From positions 1 to 64,000 of the forward strand of contig JAQTWT010000012.1 of assembly GCA_028689145.1 (NCBI GenBank): DNA of 64,000 nucleotides, written 5' to 3'. A model generated the notes under the pieces. That model was not told where the DNA came from. It did not search any database and saw nothing but the letters and a program-made list of their open reading frames with translations. This document shows, piece by piece, positions 36,410 to 45,993 of the stretch (within the stretch, counting starts at the first letter, position 1; each line of letters opens with the position of its first letter). The position numbers were made by a program, and so were the translations under genes. The stretch comes from Gallionella sp. Lineage in GTDB: Bacteria; Pseudomonadota; Gammaproteobacteria; Burkholderiales; Gallionellaceae.

Positions 36410-36859
36410 ATGCACACCATTACTCCAGCCACTCCCGATGACATCCCGCAGCTGTGCGCGCTGCTCGCCATTCTGTTTGCGCAGGAAGCCGACTTTCAGC
36501 CGGATGCAACCAAACAATCCGCCGCGCTGCGCGCGATCATCGAACATCCCGCAACGGGGCGCATCCTGCTGATGCGCGACGGCGACAACATCCTGGGTAT
36601 GGTCAATCTGCTATTCACTGTCAGCACCGCCTGCGGCGGCAAGGTCGCGATACTGGAAGACATGATCGTTCATCCCTCAAAGCGCGACGACGGGCTTGGC
36701 GGCGCACTGCTGCAAGCAGCGATAACGCTTGCGCGGCAAGAAGGTTGCTTGCGCATCACCCTGCTCACCGACCGCGCCAACGATCCCGCAATCCGCTTCT
36801 ACCAGCGGCACAAGTTCAAAATATCGGAGATGATGCCGTTGCGACTCTCACTGGAGTGA
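36410..36859 (+). CDS. GNAT-family N-acetyltransferase
   Basis: 149 residues from ATG 36410. GNAT acetyl-CoA motifs are seen: VAILEDMIVHPSKRDDGLGGALL (motif A, with the R/Q-x-x-G-x-G/A-like loop) and FYQRHKF near the C-terminus. The substrate is unknown. It lies after nifQ, separated by a hairpin repeat, and may be carried along with the nif operon rather than be part of it. Confidence 0.85.
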   Translation: MHTITPATPDDIPQLCALLAILFAQEADFQPDATKQSAALRAIIEHPATGRILLMRDGDNILGMVNLLFTVSTACGGKVAILEDMIVHPSKRDDGLGGALLQAAITLARQEGCLRITLLTDRANDPAIRFYQRHKFKISEMMPLRLSLE

Positions 36860-36926
36860 AATGCGTGAGGTGTCTTTGCTGTGGGGGGAATGAAATATGT
36901 GTTCTGGATTTTGCTGCTTGCATGCA

Positions 36927-37784
36927 CTAACTGTTCATTGAGGCAACCTTTTTTACATGCTCCTGTACCCTGGCCTTGATTTCATCCACTTTTAACAGAT
37001 CAATACCCAGAGACTGCCATTCCTGTTCGGCAATATCCATCAGCACCGGTTCGGCGATACCGAAGGTGGGCAAAAGTTTTTCTGCCAGATTAACCAGTGT
37101 GGTTAAAGGTTGCCCGGCTGCGGCGCGTGCGTCGTTTGGCGCATGATGGTACTTCAGTACGGTTACGATTGATTCCGGCAGATTCCAGTGACGCCCGAGT
37201 AATGCGCCTAATTCGCTGTGGTTCATCTCCAGCATTTCCGCTTCAACCTCTTCAACAGAACGATCCGGCCCGGACGACAGACGGGCATGGAATCTATCGC
37301 TGAGTACGGGATCGAGGTAATCCAGCACCAGAAAACCAATGTCGTGAAACAGCCCCGCAAGATAAATCTCTTCGTCGGCAGGGCGGCGATCATCCGGCAT
37401 GAGGCGTACCAAAGTATCCATTGTCATGGCGACAGACAGGCTGTGTTGCCACAAGCCTTGGACATTGAGCAAGCCGGACTGTTTTCTGGTCATGGATGAC
37501 AGCATGGCAAAACTCAGCGCGACCATTTTGACCCGCTTGCTCCCGAGCAAGATTGTCGCATCCCGCAAGCTCAATATTTTCCGGTTCGTGCCGAATAACG
37601 GGGAGTTGGCTAGACCGACGATCTTGGACAGAATGGCCGGGTCTTGTTCTATCAACTTGAGCAACTCCTGCTCGCCCTCGTCGGTCGTTATTTTCAGCGA
37701 CAAAATTTTCCGCGCGATGCTCGGTATGGGGGGCAAAGTGTCGAGCTGCTTCAGCGCATGGTGCAGGTTCTTGGTGGAAGTCAC
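36927..37784 (-). CDS. HDOD domain protein
   Basis: 285 residues. HDOD is a non-catalytic relative of HD domains found in signalling proteins. It matches by LPPIPSIARKILSL, DPAILSKIVGLANSPLFG, LGSKRVKMVAL and AGLFHDIGFLVLD. It has no output domain. It lies 94 bp after the large GGDEF/EAL gene on the same strand and may share its transcript. Confidence 0.88.
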   Translation of the reverse strand: MTSTKNLHHALKQLDTLPPIPSIARKILSLKITTDEGEQELLKLIEQDPAILSKIVGLANSPLFGTNRKILSLRDATILLGSKRVKMVALSFAMLSSMTRKQSGLLNVQGLWQHSLSVAMTMDTLVRLMPDDRRPADEEIYLAGLFHDIGFLVLDYLDPVLSDRFHARLSSGPDRSVEEVEAEMLEMNHSELGALLGRHWNLPESIVTVLKYHHAPNDARAAAGQPLTTLVNLAEKLLPTFGIAEPVLMDIAEQEWQSLGIDLLKVDEIKARVQEHVKKVASMNS

Positions 37785-37878
37785 GGGCTTTCTTTCATAC
37801 AGTAAATGCCAACCGTGATATGGACGACAGGCCGTTGTTATTGATATTAAATTGCCTCTGTTCTGTCAAATGCCGTGA

Positions 37879-40800
37879 TCATCCGGGATGCCAGTTGGTC
37901 AGTTCGTCAGCCGTCATCGGGTAGGCGATGTGATAGCCTTGCCCGACCTCGCAGCCCATGTCGAGCAAAGCTCGGTAGCTTTCGACGGTTTCGATACCTT
38001 CCGCCACCGTCTGCAGTTCAAATGCCCGCGCCAAAGCGATAATGCCCTGAACGATAGCCATATCGCCTTTATCTCCCAGCATATCCCGCACGAAAGATTG
38101 GTCTATCTTGAGTACGTCAACCGGCAGGCTGCTCAGATAAGACAACGAGGAATAGCCGGTGCCGAAATCATCCAGCGCAAACCCCACTCCAAACTTGCGG
38201 CATGACTCGATGACTTCGCGCACGATAACGATATCGTTGAGAGCGGCAGTTTCCAGCACTTCGATCTGCAGTCTGTCCGGCGGCATACCGGGATAACGGG
38301 CGAGATGTTGGCGCAATTTTTCCGCAAAGCGCGGGGACTCCAGATGGTGCGCGGAGATGTTGATGCTAACCTCAATATCCAGCCCCGTCTGCCGCCACCG
38401 GTCGATCTGCGCGAGGGCGGTGGCAATCACCCAGTCGCCGGTCTCTATATCGAGTTCGGTCTTCTCGATGGGGCGCAGAAATTCTGCCGGGGAAAGCAGG
38501 CCGCGTTTGGGATGATGCCAGCGGATCAGTGCTTCGACACCGACCATCTGCCTGGTGCGCAAGTTGATCTTGGGTTGATAGTAAAGCTCGAACTGGTTGT
38601 TCTCCAGAGCCTGACCGATGGAATCCAAGAATTCGCGATGGCTGCGGGCGCGTTGATCCAGCGTTGGATCATAAATGTAGAAACGGTTCTTGCCTGATTG
38701 CTTGGCCACATACATGGCCTGGTCGGCGTGGCGCAACAGGGTATCCGGATCTTCATCGTCCAGCGGATAAATGCTGACCCCGATGCTGGCACCCAGCGTT
38801 TGCGACTTATCCTTGATGGTGATCGGCTGCGCTATCGCCGCCAGCAGGCGTTCGAGAGTCACCACGCATTCTTCGCCCCGCTCCAACCCCAGCAGCAGCA
38901 CGACGAATTCGTCACCGCCCAGCCGGGCGACGGTATCGCCGCCGCGTATGGTTTTTCCGATACGCCTGGATATTTCTACCAATACCAGGTCGCCCGCATC
39001 GTGACCGAGCGTATCGTTGATGGGCTTGAAACTGTCGAGATCGAGATAACAGACCGCCATCATATTTCGTTCGCGTGATGTCTGCGCGATTGCCTGCCGC
39101 ATACGGTCGGCCAACAGCACCCGGTTAGGGATGCCGGTCAACGCATCGTAATGTGCGACGCGGCTCAGCTCGGCCTCGTGCTCCTTGAGGTAACTGATAT
39201 CGGAAAATATTCCGACATAACGCTGCACACTGCCATCGTCGCCGCGAATAACCGAAATCGAGAGCAGTTCCGCATAAATATCGCCGGACTTTCGCCGGTT
39301 CCATATCTCGCCGCGCCAGGAATTTTTCTGATTCAGGGACTGCCACATCTCCGCGTAGAATGCCTTGCTCTGGCGTCCAGAACTCAACAGACTCGGATTG
39401 CAGCCCAGCGCTTCCTCGCGGCTATAGCCGGTGATATTGGTGAAAGCTTTGTTGACCTCCGTGATGATGTTGTTTGCATCGGTAATAACGATGGCTTCCT
39501 GGCTATTGTCGAATACGCTGGCTGTAATGTGCAGGTTTTCTTCGGCACGCTTGCTTTCCGTGATATCTTCGACGATAGACCAGATGAGCGGCTGCCCGTC
39601 GCGACCCGTCACCAGCACGCCGTTGAGGCTCAGTGGCACCAAACTTCCATCTTTGCGCAGATACTCTTTCTCGTAGGGGCCGTAGTGACCGGTAGTGGAG
39701 AGAAATTCCAGTTGCCGCGCCTCGTCCGCCTCGTATTTTTTCGGTGTCAACGTCCAGTAGTCGAGCGCTTTTAACTCCTCGTTTGAATAACCGCAGATAC
39801 GCCGGAATGACTCGTTGAATTCGACATATTGCCCATTCATATCGGTCAATGCGATACCCAATGGCGAAAGCTCGTAGAGATTGCGCAATTTTTCTTCACT
39901 TTCACGCAGTGCATTCTCGGCCCGCTTGCGTTCGGTGATGTCGGTACCGAGGCCAACAAGGTATGGCTCCCCGTCGATTTCGGTACGTCGCCCGGAAAAA
40001 TAGTAGGGGATATTCTGCCCGGATTTGGTGATAAATTCCGCCTCGGCCCATGATTCGCCCGCTTCAAATGCTTCCCGTATCCTTTTCGCGACAACATTCC
40101 GGTCAGCCCCGCCAAAAAAATCAAGCGCGTGCATGCCGGTTATTTCGTCCTGTGAACATCCGGAAACTTCCAGAAAGCGGGGGTTAACCCGGACAAAGTT
40201 TCCCTGCAGGTTCAACATATAGAAAATGCCGGGCAGGCTGTTGATAACATCGTCCGAGAACTGTTTCTGCTTGCGCAACATGTCTTCCGCCTGTTTGCGC
40301 ACGGATATATCACGCACGACAGCTTGCAGGCAGGCCGATCCGTTGAGTTCGATCCGGCCAAGGGTGATCTCAACATCCAGCGTCGTACCATCGGCGCGCA
40401 GAGCCTGCCATTCAAACTGCCGTGACTTTCCCTCCAGAGCGGCTGCAATCTGCTCTCCTGCGAAGTCTGCGGACAAGCGCCCGTCCGGTTGTCTTTCCGG
40501 GGCAAGCTCGGAAGGGTGACGGATGATAACCTCCGCCCGCGTCAGGCCGTACAAACTTGCACCCTTTTCGTTGCAGTCGATGAAGCCGTTCGCATCCTGA
40601 ATGAAGATGCCGTCGCCGGCCACTTCAAACAGTTGCCGGTATTTGGCCTCGTTTTCGCGAAGAGTTTTTTCTGCCCGATTCTTTTCAGTGATATCGCGCC
40701 AGACACCGATCAGCATGCGACTTCCCGGCAAATCAAGCATACGCGCGCTGACCTCGACATCGAGGATATCGCCGTTCTTGCAACGGTGACGGTTTTCAAA

Positions 40801-42243
40801 AGTGGCACCGTCCGATGCTTCCAGTTTCCGGATAGATGCAACCAGCGCCGCTTCATCCAGATCAGCCTGGGTATCAGCCAAACGCAGCCGGAGATATTCT
40901 TCACGCGTATAACCAAGCATGCTGCAGGCAGCCGGATTGGCCTCGACAAATGACAGTGTATCCACATCGATCAATTCGACAGCGTTGGATGCCTGTTCGA
41001 AGACGGCGCGAAATAACTTCTCGCGTTCCGCCAGTTGCTGTTCCATGCACTTGCGCCCGGTGATGTCGCGCGCAATGCCCAGCACACCGATCAGCCTGCC
41101 CGTGCCATCATGCATCGGTGTCTTGATGGTTTCCAGCAATTCGCGATGCCCGTCATCGGCGAAGGTAACCCACTCTTCATTGACGCTGGGACTGTCTTTG
41201 TCCATCGCCGCGCGATCATGCTCACGGAAGAAATCGGCCAATTCCTTGCCCACAAAATCATAGTCGGTCTTACCGACAATATCCTTTTCAAGCGCGCCGA
41301 AAAACTGCTCGAAACGCGGATTACATGCCATGTAAACGCCGTTTACATCCTTCAGCCAGATCATGTCCGGGATGGTGCGAACCAGAGTATGCAGGAATGC
41401 TCCTTCGGCATTCAGCTTGCTGTCTATCAGGCCAATAGTCATGGCCTGGGTCAGACCATGCTCGCTGACCAAACCTGCCACACGACCCGCGTGGTCAACC
41501 ACCACCAGATGACGCACCCCAGACTTCAACATGAGTCCTGCAGCTTCGTTGATAGCGTGGTCCAGCGGAATAGTCAGCACAGGGGAAGTCATGACATCCT
41601 TGAGCGGAATGCCGGTTCGATCCAAATTGCCGGAATACAGCCGCACGATGTCACGCTCGGTGACAATGCCCAGCGGCCCCTGATCATCAGCCACGACCAC
41701 ACAGGTATCGCGGTGCAAATGCATGAGATTCAGCGCCTCCTGCAAGCTGGCTTCCGGCGGCAAACTAAACACAGAACGGCTCATGACCGAGGCAATCTGG
41801 CGGTGTCCTGCCAGCGTGGCGAGATTGATATGCAGACGGAAATCCGTTTCGCTGACCACACCAAGCAGCCGCCGCTCATCATCCACGATGACCAGATGGC
41901 GGATACCATCGCGCAGGCAAACTTGGTACGCATCCAGACAGGTAATGGATTCCGGCATCGTAATAACCGGCGAAGACATGATTTCCCGCAACGCGGTTTC
42001 CGGCAAACATCCGGACTGCATGGCCTGCAACATATTGCGTTCGGTAACAATGCCGACCGGGTGTCCCTCCGCATCCGTTACCACGATGGAAGAAATCCGC
42101 TTCCCGGACATCAGCTGCGCGGCCTCGCCAACGCTGTCGGCGGGCGCGAGACGAACGACATCGCGCGTGGCGATATCAATCAGCAGCGTGCTTTGATTGA
42201 TATCTGCGCGATTAATACCGGAAGAGGTGATGTGAGGTTTCAT
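37879..42243 (-). CDS. Multi-sensor diguanylate cyclase/phosphodiesterase (CBS x4, PAS x6, GGDEF, EAL)
   Basis: 1454 residues. Two Bateman pairs (four CBS motifs) fill residues about 20-270, then about six PAS/PAC units (285-1020), GGDEF (about 1030-1190) with an intact GGDEF loop (VARLGGDEFVVLL), and EAL (about 1200-1450) with GVEALIRWHH and the DDFGTGYSSL loop. Both enzyme halves look catalytically complete. There is no membrane segment, so it is cytoplasmic. CBS pairs usually bind adenine nucleotides, so it could couple energy state to c-di-GMP. The 260 bp upstream (42244-42503) show no gene. Confidence 0.93.
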   Translation of the reverse strand: MKPHITSSGINRADINQSTLLIDIATRDVVRLAPADSVGEAAQLMSGKRISSIVVTDAEGHPVGIVTERNMLQAMQSGCLPETALREIMSSPVITMPESITCLDAYQVCLRDGIRHLVIVDDERRLLGVVSETDFRLHINLATLAGHRQIASVMSRSVFSLPPEASLQEALNLMHLHRDTCVVVADDQGPLGIVTERDIVRLYSGNLDRTGIPLKDVMTSPVLTIPLDHAINEAAGLMLKSGVRHLVVVDHAGRVAGLVSEHGLTQAMTIGLIDSKLNAEGAFLHTLVRTIPDMIWLKDVNGVYMACNPRFEQFFGALEKDIVGKTDYDFVGKELADFFREHDRAAMDKDSPSVNEEWVTFADDGHRELLETIKTPMHDGTGRLIGVLGIARDITGRKCMEQQLAEREKLFRAVFEQASNAVELIDVDTLSFVEANPAACSMLGYTREEYLRLRLADTQADLDEAALVASIRKLEASDGATFENRHRCKNGDILDVEVSARMLDLPGSRMLIGVWRDITEKNRAEKTLRENEAKYRQLFEVAGDGIFIQDANGFIDCNEKGASLYGLTRAEVIIRHPSELAPERQPDGRLSADFAGEQIAAALEGKSRQFEWQALRADGTTLDVEITLGRIELNGSACLQAVVRDISVRKQAEDMLRKQKQFSDDVINSLPGIFYMLNLQGNFVRVNPRFLEVSGCSQDEITGMHALDFFGGADRNVVAKRIREAFEAGESWAEAEFITKSGQNIPYYFSGRRTEIDGEPYLVGLGTDITERKRAENALRESEEKLRNLYELSPLGIALTDMNGQYVEFNESFRRICGYSNEELKALDYWTLTPKKYEADEARQLEFLSTTGHYGPYEKEYLRKDGSLVPLSLNGVLVTGRDGQPLIWSIVEDITESKRAEENLHITASVFDNSQEAIVITDANNIITEVNKAFTNITGYSREEALGCNPSLLSSGRQSKAFYAEMWQSLNQKNSWRGEIWNRRKSGDIYAELLSISVIRGDDGSVQRYVGIFSDISYLKEHEAELSRVAHYDALTGIPNRVLLADRMRQAIAQTSRERNMMAVCYLDLDSFKPINDTLGHDAGDLVLVEISRRIGKTIRGGDTVARLGGDEFVVLLLGLERGEECVVTLERLLAAIAQPITIKDKSQTLGASIGVSIYPLDDEDPDTLLRHADQAMYVAKQSGKNRFYIYDPTLDQRARSHREFLDSIGQALENNQFELYYQPKINLRTRQMVGVEALIRWHHPKRGLLSPAEFLRPIEKTELDIETGDWVIATALAQIDRWRQTGLDIEVSINISAHHLESPRFAEKLRQHLARYPGMPPDRLQIEVLETAALNDIVIVREVIESCRKFGVGFALDDFGTGYSSLSYLSSLPVDVLKIDQSFVRDMLGDKGDMAIVQGIIALARAFELQTVAEGIETVESYRALLDMGCEVGQGYHIAYPMTADELTNWHPG

Positions 42244-42503
42244 ACGAATCGGATGAAGCTGCTGCGCTACTGCGAAATTTCGGTGTTATGGCGTTACATA
42301 TAAATATTCCGTATGCCGGTACACAAATTCGCAGACAGTGACCACAGCCATTCAAATGCATATATATGTGACATGCATATTACCACACTGACGATGTGGA
42401 ATAACTGTTCAGACTTACCGGGTTAACATATTAATTGACCATCCAATGGAATGTTTACAGCAAATTCGCCAATCTCATCGGCAAAAGTAGCGTGTCCCGG
42501 CCT

Positions 42504-43232
42504 TCAACTCTCCCACGGAAATCGCGGCAGATTCTCCAGCGCCTGAATCAGGCCCTGATTCCAGGCTTCGGAAATTTTCTTTGCAAACGGATCATTTTCG
42601 GTCATCGTCATGCGCTGACCAAAATCCAGACTGTCTTTTTCATAAATCAGCATATCAATCGGCGGGCCGACGGTAAGATTGCTGCGAATTGTTGAGTTCA
42701 TCGACACCAGCGCGCAACGGGCGGCGTGCGCCAGCGGCGTGTTGCGCTTGATGACGCGGTCGAGTATCGGTTTGCCGTATTTGACCTCGCCGATTTGCAG
42801 AAACGGATGCTCGTCCGATTCGTGTATGTAGTTACCTTGCGGATAAATCAGCATGGTCTCCGGGCGGTTTGTGCCGATTTGACCACCCAGAATGAACGTA
42901 GCCTCAAAATTGGTGCTGGCGGTATCGCGGCTGGTTTGTTGCTTCTGCACATCCGCACTGATGCTTGCGATGTAATCTGATGCACCCAGCATGTTGGCCA
43001 CGATACGCAAATTCACCGGGGCCGCGCTTTCGATGTCACTCCAGATACGTTTCACCACGGACTGCGTCGTGGCCAGATTGCCCGCGGATAGCAACACAAA
43101 AGTGCGCTCGCCCGGCCAGACGAAGGTATGCATCTTGGAATAAATCGAAATATTGTCGAATCCCGCATTGGTGCGGGAGTCGGAGCAGAATATTAAGCCC
43201 TGATCGGTGTTGATAGCGACGCAATAGGTCAT
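42504..43232 (-). CDS. Anbu (bacterial proteasome-like) peptidase
   Basis: 242 residues. The sequence starts MTYCVAINTDQGLIFCSDSRTNAG, so after Met removal Thr2 would be the N-terminal nucleophile, as in proteasome beta subunits. The length and the block VLLSAGNLATTQSVVKRIW match the Anbu family. The family assembles as an open helical ring and is linked with ATP-grasp and alpha-E proteins, as here. The natural substrate is unknown. A long hairpin separates it from the alpha-E gene upstream. Confidence 0.92.
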   Translation of the reverse strand: MTYCVAINTDQGLIFCSDSRTNAGFDNISIYSKMHTFVWPGERTFVLLSAGNLATTQSVVKRIWSDIESAAPVNLRIVANMLGASDYIASISADVQKQQTSRDTASTNFEATFILGGQIGTNRPETMLIYPQGNYIHESDEHPFLQIGEVKYGKPILDRVIKRNTPLAHAARCALVSMNSTIRSNLTVGPPIDMLIYEKDSLDFGQRMTMTENDPFAKKISEAWNQGLIQALENLPRFPWES

Positions 43233-43250
43233 GTCAGTTCGGTCTGGGTG

Positions 43251-43302
43251 TATGGCAATACGCCCTTGGTAGGGAATTTTCTAAAAAGGGCGTATTGCCA
43301 TA
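43251..43302. repeat. 17-bp perfect inverted repeat upstream of the Anbu gene
   Basis: Arms 43251-43267 (TATGGCAATACGCCCTT) and 43286-43302 with an 18-nt loop. It lies within the presumed operon and could process or attenuate the transcript. Confidence 0.88.
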
Positions 43303-43356
43303 CGCCCCTACGGGAAGGTTAATGCAATGTGTCATGCAACACTAACATGACCGTCA

Positions 43357-44346
43357 TCACTCGGCAAACTCGATTTCTGTCCGGGGCTTTTCACCGGGCG
43401 GGGCACCGTCATGGTAGGCGTGAAAATACTGCTGCGTAAGTGCGTCATGTAACCCGCCCAGCTCGGCTTGCAGGCGATCCAGATATTCGTGCAGCGCTGC
43501 GGCACCGAGACCATTGGTATGGTTCCGCGCGATGCGCTGGCGCAATTGCGCGGCAAGCTGTTGCAACTGCTGCGATTTCGGCATCAGCGTGAAGCAGGAT
43601 TCCATCTCGCCCAGACAGTGTTCGACGCTGCGCGGGAAGCGCATGTCGCGCAGCAGAAAAGCGACAACCTCGTCGCTGCGCACATGCATGGATACCAGAC
43701 GGCGATAGGTCTGGTAAGCGGACAACGAGTTCAGCGTGCTCATCCAGATGCGCTCCATGAGCGCTTCATGCAGCACGCTATCCTTGGGAAACTGCACCGC
43801 CGAATTAAGATCGAGAATGCGCGTGGTCATGTCTGCGCGTTCTAGATTGCGGCCCAGTTTGATAATCTGGTAGGCAATGTCGTGCCCCATGCTTCCGGCA
43901 ACCAGACCGATAATGGCATGACGTTGTTCGATGACATTGTTCAGCACCACATAGCGGTCGCGACGGCTGCGGCAGGCAATCGCGGCGTTATCGCGCAGAT
44001 ACAAATACTGGCTGTTGATGCTCTCCCACATCTCGGCGGGGAGCACTTCGCGCAAAGTGCGCGTGTTCTCGCGGGCGTACTGCACGCACGACAGAATCGA
44101 ACTCGGGTTGCGGGTGTCCTCGATCAAAAAGCGCATGATCGCTTCTTCATTCGCCTCGGGATAATTCTGCTGGAACAGATTATCCAGACCGGCGATTTCG
44201 ATCAGATTGGCCCAGCCGAATGTCGCGCCGAGCGGCAGATCGAGCAGCACATGGGTGGTGCTGTTGATCAGGCGGGCGGTATTCTCGGCGCGTTCCAGAT
44301 AACGCGCCATCCAGTACAGATTTTCCGCTGCGCGGGCCAGCATCAC
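43357..44346 (-). CDS. Alpha-E domain protein
   Basis: 329 residues, all-helical. MMLARAAENLYWMARYLERAENTARLI is the signature start of the family. Its ATG overlaps the stop of the ATP-grasp gene by 4 bp, which indicates co-translation. The pair is thought to make or ligate a small peptide-like product, but the chemistry is not established. It is followed by Anbu; the transglutaminase gene often found between them is absent. Confidence 0.93.
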   Translation of the reverse strand: MMLARAAENLYWMARYLERAENTARLINSTTHVLLDLPLGATFGWANLIEIAGLDNLFQQNYPEANEEAIMRFLIEDTRNPSSILSCVQYARENTRTLREVLPAEMWESINSQYLYLRDNAAIACRSRRDRYVVLNNVIEQRHAIIGLVAGSMGHDIAYQIIKLGRNLERADMTTRILDLNSAVQFPKDSVLHEALMERIWMSTLNSLSAYQTYRRLVSMHVRSDEVVAFLLRDMRFPRSVEHCLGEMESCFTLMPKSQQLQQLAAQLRQRIARNHTNGLGAAALHEYLDRLQAELGGLHDALTQQYFHAYHDGAPPGEKPRTEIEFAE

Positions 44347-45809
44347 CGAGTATCCTCTACGATCCGGCTATCCTCGACGATCCACGTATCTTTGCTGCCG
44401 CCGCCCTGTGAGGAATTAACCACCAGCGAGCCTTTGCGCAACGCCACCCGAGTCAATCCGCCCGTGGTGGCGTAGAGCTGATCGGATTGCAGCACGAAGG
44501 GGCGCAAATCCAGATGGCGCGGGGCCAATTGCCCGTCCACCAGCGTCGGTGCAGTGGAAATATCCAGTGTCGGCTGCGCCATGTAATTGCGCGGATTGGC
44601 GCGGATCAGTTCGGCGAATTGCGCGCGTTCCTCCGCCGTGGCGCGCGGGCCGATCAGCATGCCATAACCGCCGGATTCGTTGGCAGGCTTGACCACCAGT
44701 TTGTCCAGATTGTTCAGCACATAATCGCGCTGGTCGTCGTACATGCACAGATAGCTGGGCACGTTGGCGAGGATGGGTTCCTCGTTCAAATAGTAGCGGA
44801 TGATCTGCGGCACAAAAGCATACACCACCTTGTCATCCGCCACCCCCGCGCCGGGTGCATTGGCGATACCCACCTTGCCGTTGCGCCAGGCGCGCATCAG
44901 GCCGCGCACCCCCAAAGTTGAGTCGGGATTGAATACCTCCGGATCGAGAAAACCGTCGTCGATACGCCGGTAGATCACATCCACCCGCTGCAGGCCGGAA
45001 ATGCTTTTCATGTACACCACATCATCGCTGCCCACCAACAAATCCGAGCCTTCCACCAGATATGCGCCCATCTGCTGCGCGAGATAACTGTGCTCGAAAT
45101 ACGCCGAGTTATAGATGCCCGGCGTGAGTACCGCGATCACCGGCTGGTCGCCGGGTCGGGGTGACAGCGCGGCCAGCGTCTGATAAAGCTGCGTGGGGTA
45201 ATCGTCGATGGGAAGAATATTGGTGGTGCGGAACACCTCGGGAAAAATCCGTTTCATGATCTGGCGGTTTTCCAGCATGTACGACACGCCGGAGGGCACG
45301 CGCAGATTATCTTCCAGCACATATACCGTACCGTCGCGATCCCGCACCAGATCAGTGCCGCAAATATGCGCCCAGACACCAAAGCGGGGCGTGATTCCGA
45401 CGCATTGCGGGCGGAAGTTGCCCGAACCTTCCAGCACTTCGGCGGGGAATACACCGTCCTTGATGATGCGCTGCTCGTTATACAAATCGTTGATAAACAG
45501 ATTCAGCGCGCTCAGCCGCTGCTTGAGTCCCGCCTGTATCTTCTCCCACTCGCTGCGTGCCATCACGCGCGGAATCGGGTCGAACGGCCATGCGCGGTCA
45601 ATATTGCCGGAATCGCTGTAGATGGTGAAAGTGATGCCCATCGCCATGATGGTGGCATCCACCGCCTGTCGCCGCGCCGCCAATTCGCCCTCGTCCAGCG
45701 AATCCAGATAATCGAACAGCGGCTGCGCCGCCGGGCGCGGCAGCAGCTCGCGATTCAACAGTTCATCGTAAGCGGTATGAGCGGCGTATTCTGACGAAGC
45801 GAGTTCCAT
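44343..45809 (-). CDS. Circularly permuted ATP-grasp type 2 protein
   Basis: 488 residues from ATG 45809 (MELASSEYAAHTAYDELLN); an in-frame start at 45842 adds 11 residues. Typical motifs: NLFINDLYNEQRIIKDGVFP, WAHICGTDLVRDRDGTVYVLEDNLRVPSG (ATP-grasp metal and nucleotide site), and VVKPANESGGYGMLIGP. The family is predicted to form peptide-like bonds. It is the first gene of the ATP-grasp/alpha-E/Anbu operon. Its first 130 or so bp are duplicated at 49691-49821. Confidence 0.93.
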   Translation of the reverse strand: MELASSEYAAHTAYDELLNRELLPRPAAQPLFDYLDSLDEGELAARRQAVDATIMAMGITFTIYSDSGNIDRAWPFDPIPRVMARSEWEKIQAGLKQRLSALNLFINDLYNEQRIIKDGVFPAEVLEGSGNFRPQCVGITPRFGVWAHICGTDLVRDRDGTVYVLEDNLRVPSGVSYMLENRQIMKRIFPEVFRTTNILPIDDYPTQLYQTLAALSPRPGDQPVIAVLTPGIYNSAYFEHSYLAQQMGAYLVEGSDLLVGSDDVVYMKSISGLQRVDVIYRRIDDGFLDPEVFNPDSTLGVRGLMRAWRNGKVGIANAPGAGVADDKVVYAFVPQIIRYYLNEEPILANVPSYLCMYDDQRDYVLNNLDKLVVKPANESGGYGMLIGPRATAEERAQFAELIRANPRNYMAQPTLDISTAPTLVDGQLAPRHLDLRPFVLQSDQLYATTGGLTRVALRKGSLVVNSSQGGGSKDTWIVEDSRIVEDTR

Positions 45810-45866
45810 GCATGACGTTCTGTAGTTTTCCCTACAGGACATAAAGCGAATACTGTGCCAGCACGG
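45677..45866. repeat. About 190-bp direct repeat, left copy (5' end of the ATP-grasp gene)
   Basis: Closely similar to 49691-49878 in the same orientation, including 55 bp upstream of the start codon. The two copies flank the CheB-CheR-PAS and PAS genes. Confidence 0.88.
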
Positions 45867-45993
45867 TTAAATGACCAACGTGTGCCACATTTATTGCCAT
45901 GCGCAAACAAAAAATAAGACCAACCGGGAGAAATAAAGGATCGGTTTATCGTTGGCTGCCTACGCAGCCAATAAAAAGCGCATCGGGGAGGGG

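Noticed and set aside
41035-42303. 422-residue plus-strand frame opposite the GGDEF/EAL gene
   Set aside because: Shadow; the minus strand has CBS and PAS motifs.
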